Shown: piece by piece, positions 9,073-16,544 of the stretch
How the letters are laid out: every line of letters starts with the position of its first letter
Numbering within the stretch: position 1 is the stretch's first letter
Source: Bacteriovoracaceae bacterium UBA6200
GTDB taxonomy: Bacteria; Bdellovibrionota; Bacteriovoracia; Bacteriovoracales; Bacteriovoracaceae
Length of the DNA stretch: 64,000 nt
Reading direction: 5' to 3'
Assembly (NCBI GenBank): GCA_002422605.1
Contig: DISW01000006.1
Coordinates: forward strand, 68,665-132,664
Made by a program: the position numbers and the translations under genes
Notes under the pieces: generated by a model
Database searches by the model: none
What the model was told of the DNA's origin: nothing
The model's input: the letters and a program-made list of their open reading frames with translations, nothing else

Positions 9073-10109
9073 AAACTAAGCGTTCAAACCTAGCTCCTCA
9101 TATCCTCATTACGGCATTGGCCGCCATTGGGATTTCAATCTTTATCTCCACCGCAAAGGCGGAGATCATTGAGCTTGAAGAGTTCGATCAATCCAATCTC
9201 ATTGCTCAAAGAAATTCTCAGAATCAATACATTCAGGGAAACCAGGGGCAGGTACTCCAGATAGCGATGCCACAAAAGAGTCTGGCCAGAAGACTTTGGG
9301 AGAACACTTCTCTTTCTTACTATCAGCAATTTTTAGGGCCAACTGCTGCCGGTAAAGGAAGTGAAACCTATAACGTCTTCCAGGAAGGTATCGACTCTCC
9401 TAATTCAGGCCGTGCTCCTTTACAAAGCTTCCACGCAGTAAACTTACGCCATCAAATCACTACCGACTGGGCCATGGGCGCCACTCTTTCAGCAAGTAAT
9501 GGCTATACTGATGAAGTTGAAAACAAGGACGCCAAAGGTTTTAACTTTACGAACCGTCCGGAAACGGAATTTTTCAATGCCAGAGCTTATGTAGGCTTAC
9601 CTCCACTAAGAATGAGTTGGGCAACTTTATTTACAACTGTGTCTTATGAATTCCCGACTTCAGAAACATCCAAAGATTTGGATATGAAATATGGATTGGT
9701 ATTGGCCCAGAGCCTTGCCTTCCAGTTACCAGATCCTCGCTGGACTGCTGGTGTGATGGGACAAGTTTATAGAATGTATTATAAAAATAATGTCACTCCT
9801 CCACCTTTTCAAGGAGGAACTCCGACTTCTATGCAAACGATGATCATAAGCGGCGGTCCCTATGCGAACTACCGTTTTAATGACCGTTGGATGCTGGGAT
9901 CGGTTCTCACTTTTGATTGGGACCAGCGTGGAGTTCAATCAGGTTCTCGCGAATTTAACAACAATTTGCCCCATCGCGGCCGTGTGAACTTAACTTATTT
10001 CCCTCAGCAAATTAAATACCTTCAAAGTGTCGGTCTGTTCACTCAAGCTCTCTTGAAATTCAGACCTGATACCACTGCCTTTGGTGCTGATTTCGCGGTT
10101 AAGTTTTAA
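9069..10109 (+). CDS. Predicted outer-membrane beta-barrel protein
   Basis: The 346-residue product begins with a basic/hydrophobic export signal ending near AKA (about residue 31). The mature part is rich in alternating aromatic/polar strands (YGLVLAQSLAFQL, RWTAGVMGQVYRMYY, GRVNLTYF) and the last residue is Phe (ADFAVKF), the hallmark recognised by the BAM machinery. No specific porin family is recognised. The ATG lies inside the stop of the 747-residue protein gene (ATGA overlap), placing this barrel at the end of the ATP-grasp operon. It could export or anchor the operon's product, or simply be an outer-membrane component co-regulated with it. Its tail overlaps the facing transpeptidase gene by four bases. 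Confidence 0.75.
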   Translation: MKTKRSNLAPHILITALAAIGISIFISTAKAEIIELEEFDQSNLIAQRNSQNQYIQGNQGQVLQIAMPQKSLARRLWENTSLSYYQQFLGPTAAGKGSETYNVFQEGIDSPNSGRAPLQSFHAVNLRHQITTDWAMGATLSASNGYTDEVENKDAKGFNFTNRPETEFFNARAYVGLPPLRMSWATLFTTVSYEFPTSETSKDLDMKYGLVLAQSLAFQLPDPRWTAGVMGQVYRMYYKNNVTPPPFQGGTPTSMQTMIISGGPYANYRFNDRWMLGSVLTFDWDQRGVQSGSREFNNNLPHRGRVNLTYFPQQIKYLQSVGLFTQALLKFRPDTTAFGADFAVKF

Positions 10110-12031
10110 AGATACTTCGACTGCATCCCTGGTCCCGAATAACTGAAAATAAGACTTCCTGGTAGATCTTCACGAAGAAGCTCTACCTGATTCTTATCCC
10201 GCCCCTTTCGGTCCAGATGTTTCATATTAATGGTCGGTACTCCTAAGCATCCCTCCGTAGGTGGGAGATAAGGAGAAGTAGCAAGCGCACCTTTCACATC
10301 CCAAAGAGCATCATCCATTGATTCATAACTCCCACTTCTGAAATTAGTCGTCATAAGCCTTTCAACAGGATCATGAGGAGTTTTAAATCTTCCTGTCTTT
10401 CGATCAAACTCATTTACACCCTCAGCATAGGCACCCATAGGAGAAGGCCACCCGTGAACAATAACCGCCCGAGAGGCCATATTGGTGTTATTCGAATCGA
10501 TACCCTTCAGTAGAACATTGTTACCAAAGCGGCTTCCATGAGACGCCGAAGTGGCAATGATAAAGCCATCTGAGGATTTAAGAGAACCGGGAGTATTAGA
10601 CATCTGAGGATTTCCCCCTAGACCGTCCTGCCCTTTCCCATCATCATTTCCTACTCCATTGGCAGTCCAGGTATTATGCAGGACTAAATTCTTGTCCAGA
10701 TCAATCACAAACATCCGTCTTTCGTTTGATGGTCGGGTATAATCCACAATCGTGATCTGGTTTTTTTTAGGGATGCTTCCACCATGTTGTCTCAAGACTT
10801 TCTCTCTTCCGGACATGGCCGTCAGAAAGGCTTCCTTAGAGAGGAAGGGACATTCTAAATTTCCTTGTGAATTCTTTTTAAAGACATTTGATTTACCTAA
10901 AACGTCTTCCATTTCAGGACGGAGTTCTTTATTTCCAGAACGATAATTCTTTATTGCATCCTGGAGGAGAATTCCTCGGGCTTTGGCTCCCAAGGTTTTT
11001 CTTTTAACAGGTTCTTGAGGGTAAACTGGCATTTGATTAAGAAATTGGTCGACTTCATTTAAGAGCGAAGAATTGAAGGAGTACTTAGCACCTAATTTTT
11101 GAAGCATCTGCTTTTTCTGATCCTCATTATTTAGATATTCTAGCAGCCTTAAATCCTCCATTAAGACGGCCATAAAAGCAGCACTAGGCTTATCTTCAGA
11201 ATTGTTAAGAACTTTTTCTGGATCACAAAAAGGTGAAGACAAAAACTCGGTCTTCATTTTTTCATAGGCCTCATCCAACGGACCGGAAACTTTCTGAGCG
11301 ACCTCTTCTATCTGAAGGGCAAGTTCATTATGAGTGTCCGGCTTCTCTTCATCACAAATCTCTTCCGAAGGAGAAAAGGAAGTTCCTGTTTCAATCGGAG
11401 CATCTTCGATAAATCCCCTATCTATTGCCTTCATAGCATCGGAAATTTTTTCGTTAATCTTTTTACAAACTATAGTTTCTTTCTGTGGAGAAGTCTGGGC
11501 AGTACAGATATCACCTGCCAGTGCAGATAATTCTCTCAATTCATTGGCCTCTTTACGTGAAATATTCCTCAAGAAATCGTAATGATCTCTTTTTTCATTC
11601 TGAAACTTTTTCTCACAATTAGCATATGCGCTGTTTCTTTCTTTTCGTGAGCTAAAGGGAACACAAAGATTTTTTCCGAATAAGAGAGGCTGACATTGAA
11701 ATTCTCCGACTTTACAAAGTCCTTTTTCGTAACTAGAGTTCGAAAAAATTGGAAGCTGACAATGTTTTTCACCGCCGTTCATTTTTGAAGACGAAGGCCA
11801 GCCGGCATAAAAGCAGTCATAACGAGTATCGGCCCAAGCTTCATTGATTAGATGGAAGCGTTTAAGAATTTCGTTTTGTTGAACGACCCTGCGATCATGA
11901 GTTTGTTCAATAAGTTCATTAAGTTCTTTTAAGGACTGAACCCAGCTGACTCGCATTTTAAAATTGTTTTCACCGGCATAGGCGATGAAACCGTTCAAAA
12001 GAACCAGAATTCCAAGAAGCTTGTAAAACAT
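10106..12031 (-). CDS. Exported murein L,D-transpeptidase (YkuD_2 family)
   Basis: The product is 641 residues from the ATG at 12031, chosen because it begins an export signal (FYKLLGILVLLNGFIAYA) and follows a GAGAGGAA site. Most of the N-terminal 430 residues are helical, Cys-containing and not recognised. The C-terminal 200 residues match the YkuD_2 catalytic domain: FVIDLDKNLVLHNTW, SNTPGSLKSSDGFI, then AVIVHGW and TEGCLGVP with probable nucleophile C595. Enzymes of this fold cut or rebuild 3-3 links in peptidoglycan, or attach proteins to it, in the periplasm. In a predator they may modify self or prey wall; that is inference. The N-terminal extension makes it much longer than typical members (about 200-250 residues). 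Confidence 0.85.
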   Translation of the reverse strand: MFYKLLGILVLLNGFIAYAGENNFKMRVSWVQSLKELNELIEQTHDRRVVQQNEILKRFHLINEAWADTRYDCFYAGWPSSSKMNGGEKHCQLPIFSNSSYEKGLCKVGEFQCQPLLFGKNLCVPFSSRKERNSAYANCEKKFQNEKRDHYDFLRNISRKEANELRELSALAGDICTAQTSPQKETIVCKKINEKISDAMKAIDRGFIEDAPIETGTSFSPSEEICDEEKPDTHNELALQIEEVAQKVSGPLDEAYEKMKTEFLSSPFCDPEKVLNNSEDKPSAAFMAVLMEDLRLLEYLNNEDQKKQMLQKLGAKYSFNSSLLNEVDQFLNQMPVYPQEPVKRKTLGAKARGILLQDAIKNYRSGNKELRPEMEDVLGKSNVFKKNSQGNLECPFLSKEAFLTAMSGREKVLRQHGGSIPKKNQITIVDYTRPSNERRMFVIDLDKNLVLHNTWTANGVGNDDGKGQDGLGGNPQMSNTPGSLKSSDGFIIATSASHGSRFGNNVLLKGIDSNNTNMASRAVIVHGWPSPMGAYAEGVNEFDRKTGRFKTPHDPVERLMTTNFRSGSYESMDDALWDVKGALATSPYLPPTEGCLGVPTINMKHLDRKGRDKNQVELLREDLPGSLIFSYSGPGMQSKYL

Positions 12032-12204
12032 AGGTATTCCTCTCGGATACTTATCGGATTTTAACATCAGCGGCTTTATGTTCTTGAAAACAGAGTACTT
12101 TCAAGCACATAAGGACTGTAAAGTTTACTCAAGTGGCGAATATGATTAGCTATTTTTTTTTACTCACGATACACGAATGATAAAAAACCCATTGGGGAGG
12201 TTCG

Positions 12205-13872
12205 ATGAAAAGGTATTTCTACTTGTCGTTAGCTTTGGCGGCACTGGCCACCACTCCGACTTTTGCTCAGACTGCAGAAGATGATTGTGATCCTGAATAT
12301 CAGGATTGCTCTTCACCGGGCTCGATTAAAGAACCAGTACAATCCATTTATCCTTATAAGCCTCACTCTACTGAGCATATTAAGAGTCGTCTTAATGCTA
12401 TTTATGAGGGTTCCAACTACATTTCTAATATCTATGAAATGGAACGCCGAGGACTTAATAAAGCAAGAACGAAAGTTCAACCTTGGGGTGGATCATATTG
12501 GCCACTACACCAAGGGATGATTGCTAATACGTATCAGGACCGCGATTACGATGTTTTTATCTTTAGCCCAAGAAGAAGCTTTGGTTGGAAGAAAAACGTT
12601 CGTGACGGCAAAAAACGCAACAAAAAAGTATATCCAAAAATTTGGGAACTCGATGAAGAGGAATTAGCGGAACTTGCTCCTTCTGAAAAATATGATCTTC
12701 TCCTTGGAGACACATCGTTTGATCTCACCAATCGCATTTGGAATTATGCTGAGAAATGGGGCAATGAAAAGAAATGGGGATTCCTCTCAGCTATAGAATT
12801 GCCGGATGGTTACCGTATTCCAAAGTCCAATGACCTCATGGCCCTATGGGAAGGTATTTGTCACGGATGGGCCGTTGCCGCCGGACACCACCCACGTCCA
12901 GAGAAAACAGTCTATGTTCGTCTTCCGAATGGAAAACAAATGCCATTCTACCCGAATGACATTAAAGCGCTTCTATCCCTCACATGGGCGAACTCAACCA
13001 TTCAAAGTAACGTGATCTTTGAAGGGAACCGTTGTAACAAGAAAAATCCTGATAAGGATAAGTACGGCCGCTATATTGATACTGAACTTGACCGCGATGA
13101 TGCTACCCTTCAGCCTCGTTGTGCTGATGTTCACCCGGGTATTTTCCATCTTTCAATGGTTAACCTGATTGGTGTTGATGGACGCAGTTTTGTTGTCGAT
13201 ATCAATCCAAAAGCCGCAATCGCAAACCAGCCAGTATCGAGTTATGAAATTGAGTACTACAATCCTATGACGGGTGAAGAAGGAAATCTCCGCTCTTCGG
13301 CCATCTCGGTTCGTGAGTATGGAGATAAAGATAACTTTGCCGTTTCAAGAAATCCTGAAACCACTCATATTGTCGGGGCCAATGTTGTTCTTAATTACGT
13401 AGACTGGGAATACCCACGTAAGGCCGAAACAAATTCAGTGGCAGACGATAAGGTTTCAAAAATTGAATTCAGATACGATCTTGAACTTAATGCTAAAGGT
13501 GAAATCATCGGTGGCCAGTGGCGTGTCAGTAAGAAGGCCCGTCGTCGTAACGTGATTGGCAGCACTGATCAGCCTGACTTCTTCTGGGTTGTACCTCGTG
13601 ACTGGAAAAACTACTTCCGTCCAGTGAGTGGTCTTCCTGAATGGAACTTCAACCAGAGCACATTGCCGCCTAAGGAATTCGCTGTTGCTGCAAAAGTTGC
13701 TCATAGCTTCGTCTACGAAGAATCTGCTCGTTATTTTGGGGTGTCTCCACAATGTCCGGTATTTCCGGTAGATGGTGGATCACCAATTAAAGTGGACTGC
13801 GAATTTAAATATCCACGTCCGCAGCCTCTTATTCAGGTTGTTGAAAAGCTTCTGGAAGAATCAAGACGATAA
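12205..13872 (+). CDS. Exported transglutaminase-elicitor-like cysteine enzyme
   Basis: GGGGAGG precedes the ATG, and the first 21 residues form a clear export signal ending TFAQ. The 555-residue protein carries WEGICHGWAVAAGHHP with probable nucleophile C219, then FYPNDIKALLSLTWANS and, later, HPGIFHLSMVNLIGVDG followed by SFVVDINPKAA. This order of Cys, His and Asp resembles the transglutaminase-elicitor (TGase_elicitor) family, in which the enzyme crosslinks or deamidates glutamines. It probably acts in the periplasm, outside the cell, or in prey. A TgpA-like or peptidase role cannot be excluded. The gene ends at a terminator shared with the facing metalloprotease gene. Confidence 0.72.
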   Translation: MKRYFYLSLALAALATTPTFAQTAEDDCDPEYQDCSSPGSIKEPVQSIYPYKPHSTEHIKSRLNAIYEGSNYISNIYEMERRGLNKARTKVQPWGGSYWPLHQGMIANTYQDRDYDVFIFSPRRSFGWKKNVRDGKKRNKKVYPKIWELDEEELAELAPSEKYDLLLGDTSFDLTNRIWNYAEKWGNEKKWGFLSAIELPDGYRIPKSNDLMALWEGICHGWAVAAGHHPRPEKTVYVRLPNGKQMPFYPNDIKALLSLTWANSTIQSNVIFEGNRCNKKNPDKDKYGRYIDTELDRDDATLQPRCADVHPGIFHLSMVNLIGVDGRSFVVDINPKAAIANQPVSSYEIEYYNPMTGEEGNLRSSAISVREYGDKDNFAVSRNPETTHIVGANVVLNYVDWEYPRKAETNSVADDKVSKIEFRYDLELNAKGEIIGGQWRVSKKARRRNVIGSTDQPDFFWVVPRDWKNYFRPVSGLPEWNFNQSTLPPKEFAVAAKVAHSFVYEESARYFGVSPQCPVFPVDGGSPIKVDCEFKYPRPQPLIQVVEKLLEESRR

Positions 13873-13877
13873 TCACT

Positions 13878-13906
13878 AATAAGCTCCACATCTAGTGGAG
13901 CTTATT
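13878..13906. terminator. Bidirectional terminator shared by facing genes
   Basis: Perfect 12-bp arms AATAAGCTCCAC (13878-13889) and GTGGAGCTTATT (13895-13906) enclose a 5-base loop ATCTA. The minus-strand metalloprotease gene ends with its TAG in the loop and its last codons in the stem, so translation to the end must melt the hairpin. Confidence 0.85.
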
Positions 13907-14557
13907 CATTTTATACATTTTCGTAGCAATATCCGTAATAATATAACCGATGGCATAAGGAGCAGAATCATGCTCCTTTGCTGACTTATGTCCAAAGCCA
14001 ATCTTATGAGTCCATTCATGGGCCAGATTACTCGCCACTTCATGAGGCTCAAAATTTTTAAAATACTTCCAGTTAATATTAATAACATTGGTATTCTGGC
14101 TGGTGTAACCAATCACTTTGGACCAAGGCCTATTATATAGCTGAAGATAAAAATTCATCTCCCCTGGAGTATCCATTTGAAGAGTTTCTCTTCCTTCCAT
14201 AAAGGCTTCAAAGATTTCTTCATTGGTCATATTATTATTGGAAGCAAAAGCACGTTTACCCTTTGAGTTTTTAAAATTGATCACACGATCTTTAAACTCC
14301 TCAGAATTCACAACATCTTCCAGGAGAGAAAAGGCTTCCTGAAGCTTCAAGAGTCCATCTTTACTAAAACCTGTAATATTCATTCCTTTAACGGCCAGAT
14401 ATTGGTTGCCGACAGAATTTGGGATCAGATAATTATGGTCCTCTGGAGTAAACTTCTCCACAGGATGATGATGATCTTCTGAGATCATTGCTTGAATTGA
14501 GGTATCAGGTAGAGAAACAGTAAATGCGAGGGCAAGTGATAAAATCCATTTTCTCAT
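13892..14557 (-). CDS. Secreted metzincin-type zinc metalloprotease
   Basis: The product is 221 residues with an N-terminal export signal of about 23 residues (ILSLALAFTVSLPDTSIQA) and AAGGAT upstream of the ATG. Near the C-terminus the motif HEWTHKIGFGH gives the three zinc-binding histidines H180, H184 and H190 with catalytic E181, the HExxHxxGxxH signature of metzincins. A His-rich segment (EDHHHPVEKF) follows the signal peptide and could bind metal. A Met-turn is not obvious, though MYKM occurs after the motif. It probably degrades proteins outside the cytoplasm. The gene diverges from an exported pyroglutamyl-peptidase-like gene and faces the transglutaminase-like gene, forming a cluster of exported enzymes. 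Confidence 0.85.
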   Translation of the reverse strand: MRKWILSLALAFTVSLPDTSIQAMISEDHHHPVEKFTPEDHNYLIPNSVGNQYLAVKGMNITGFSKDGLLKLQEAFSLLEDVVNSEEFKDRVINFKNSKGKRAFASNNNMTNEEIFEAFMEGRETLQMDTPGEMNFYLQLYNRPWSKVIGYTSQNTNVININWKYFKNFEPHEVASNLAHEWTHKIGFGHKSAKEHDSAPYAIGYIITDIATKMYKMNKLH

Positions 14558-14688
14558 GGGCCATCCTTAGTTTGTAGTCTTTGGATGGCTTTTCGGTTAT
14601 GGAGGAAGTGCCCTTTATTAATGTGTATAGACGGGTAAAATATTCCCATTCCATTCAAAAAGCGGTAGTAAACATGAGAGAAAAACTC

Positions 14689-15459
14689 ATGATTAAAACT
14701 TTCCTTTTCTTCCTTATTTCTTTTGGTGCTTGGGCCCGTCCGGTAGTTTTAGTCAGTCATTTCGATGCCTTCGGGAAAGCTGCCTTTAATAATTCAGAGA
14801 AAATCGCAGGTGTCCTTTTTCAGAAGCTCAAGGACCATCCGGAATTTGAACTGAAGCTTTGCGGGCTTAATACTGTATTTGATAAATCTACTTATCAGCT
14901 TGAGGATTGCTTTCGTTCACTCCCGGTTGCTCCAAAAATTGTTTTGGGTTTAGGTGAGGCCAACTGTAATTTTAAGATTGAAACGATGGCACGAAATTTT
15001 GACAAGACTGCTGGACCTGATAATGAAGGAAATGAACGAAACAAAACTGAGATCATACCTAACGGAATGAAGGCCATTGGTTTGAACTACCCTTTGGCCC
15101 AGATGTATTGCGCACTACCAGAGAATGATCGGAAAGAAGTTGAAGTATCCAATAATGCTGGAAGCTTCGTTTGTAACAATCTCGCCTATCAATTTGCTCA
15201 CCTCTACCCGGAAGTAACTTTCGGTTTCATTCATGTTCCCTCTCAACATTGCCGGGGCCTTGCTAAAAAAGATATTGTGACATTAAGGAATCTGGAAAAG
15301 ATGATTCTGGCCGCAGTGAAAACCACGTCCTTTGAGCGCCTTTCTACCACTAAGAAAGAAATAGAAGAGTTAAGAAACACTCATCAGAACGATCAATGCT
15401 TGAGTGAGTTCTTTAAGAGAACTAAAGGTATTGACGAGAAAAATCGCTGGTCATTTTAA
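14689..15459 (+). CDS. Exported pyroglutamyl-peptidase-I-like (C15) protein
   Basis: Starting at the ATG at 14689 (GAGAG eight bases upstream) gives 256 residues with an export signal MIKTFLFFLISFGAWA. The rest follows peptidase C15: VLVSHFDAFG near the start, LGLGEANCNFKIETMA with the family's Glu, SNNAGSFVCNNLAY with probable nucleophile C162, and GFIHVP with H182. C15 enzymes remove N-terminal pyroglutamate and are normally cytosolic and about 200-220 residues, so export is unusual. It may serve peptide degradation in the periplasm or prey. Its 3' end overlaps the facing oxidoreductase gene by 38 bases. Catalytic residues are seen; substrate is inferred. Confidence 0.78.
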   Translation: MIKTFLFFLISFGAWARPVVLVSHFDAFGKAAFNNSEKIAGVLFQKLKDHPEFELKLCGLNTVFDKSTYQLEDCFRSLPVAPKIVLGLGEANCNFKIETMARNFDKTAGPDNEGNERNKTEIIPNGMKAIGLNYPLAQMYCALPENDRKEVEVSNNAGSFVCNNLAYQFAHLYPEVTFGFIHVPSQHCRGLAKKDIVTLRNLEKMILAAVKTTSFERLSTTKKEIEELRNTHQNDQCLSEFFKRTKGIDEKNRWSF

Positions 15460-16429
15460 TCGGCAGAGAACAGCCGTTTTTATACATTCCCCCTAAAAAG
15501 AAAATGTTATTCCGTCCTAAAGTATAGGGTTCTCTTTTACGCGCTTTCTCCCGAATGCCGGTTTTAATGATTCCCTTTGAGTAATCTGGAGGAGTCAGAT
15601 CAATGGCATCAAAGAGACGAGTAAAAATCTCTTTAAGTTCATTTGTATCAGGCAGGGCATGAGAAACAGATTCAGTAGTGGCCCCAATGATCAGCCTCCT
15701 CAACTCTTTATTCCAAATAAGGTTGTCTCCATCAAGTGTGATTGAAAAAGAAGGAAGGTCCCAGTCCAGCTGGTAAAACACCAGATAACTGCCAGGGACA
15801 GGCTTTGAGGATTCAAGCACGGACTTTGGCATAAGGTTCATCCAGAATCGATTATAATTCCCTCCTGCAAAAACCACTTTATCAAATTGAAGGGTTCTTC
15901 CATTCTGGGTTTTGATCACAGGTCTGTCTTCTTCAATCACCTCAGTCACAAAATCAGAAAGGACTTCCAGTTCGGATTTTAAATTTTTTTGGGATTCATC
16001 CATGAGCCAATTCAGGTAGATTTTTGGATCGAGCATAAAAGCTTCTTCGGCCCTGAAATAAATGTCTTTCTTTAAGGGGATGTTTCCAAGTCTTTGAGTA
16101 AAATCACCAGCAGGATAGCGTCTCCTAAAATTATCCAGACCACTAGTGGCCCCATTAAATTGAGTAATGTTCCAGATACCTGAAGGTACATTTTTCTCAA
16201 CATGTGTTTTAAAATCTAAAAATCCCTGGAGTAAATAATCACCCAAAGGAGAATGTCCTTGGGTTAATCCACGAGGAGCAACGATGGCGGTTGAATTTAA
16301 ACTGCAGGGAGCTGCAAAAGTTTCTGAGGAGATAAGAGTGATTTTTTCATAGGGTTTTTGTTCTTTGGCAAGAGTATAAAGCAAAGTTCTTCCCAGGAAA
16401 CCGCTCCCTATGATGGCAAGATTAGTCAA
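15422..16429 (-). CDS. FAD-dependent oxidoreductase, D-amino-acid-oxidase-like
   Basis: The protein opens with a dinucleotide-binding motif (LAIIGSGFLGRTLL), followed by a DAO-type layout: an ISSETFAAPCSLNSTA segment, a substrate-domain middle, VVFAGGNYNR and a C-terminal FLGGMYKNG region typical of the FAD-binding return strand. I place the start at the TTG at 16429, five bases after AAGGA; another TTG two codons upstream (16435) is possible but too close to that site. At about 335 residues it is near the usual size for glycine/sarcosine-oxidase-like enzymes. It has no signal peptide and probably acts in the cytoplasm. The substrate is not recognised. Confidence 0.75.
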   Translation of the reverse strand: MTNLAIIGSGFLGRTLLYTLAKEQKPYEKITLISSETFAAPCSLNSTAIVAPRGLTQGHSPLGDYLLQGFLDFKTHVEKNVPSGIWNITQFNGATSGLDNFRRRYPAGDFTQRLGNIPLKKDIYFRAEEAFMLDPKIYLNWLMDESQKNLKSELEVLSDFVTEVIEEDRPVIKTQNGRTLQFDKVVFAGGNYNRFWMNLMPKSVLESSKPVPGSYLVFYQLDWDLPSFSITLDGDNLIWNKELRRLIIGATTESVSHALPDTNELKEIFTRLFDAIDLTPPDYSKGIIKTGIREKARKREPYTLGRNNIFFLGGMYKNGCSLPIKMTSDFSRQYL

Positions 16430-16544
16430 AATCAATCCTTTTCATTTAATTCCCTCACATATTCTCACAAATTCTTGCCAATTTCCACTCTCAGTCGTTA
16501 CCATTTTCACTCGTTATCAAAGAGATTTTAAGGAGATTCGTTTC

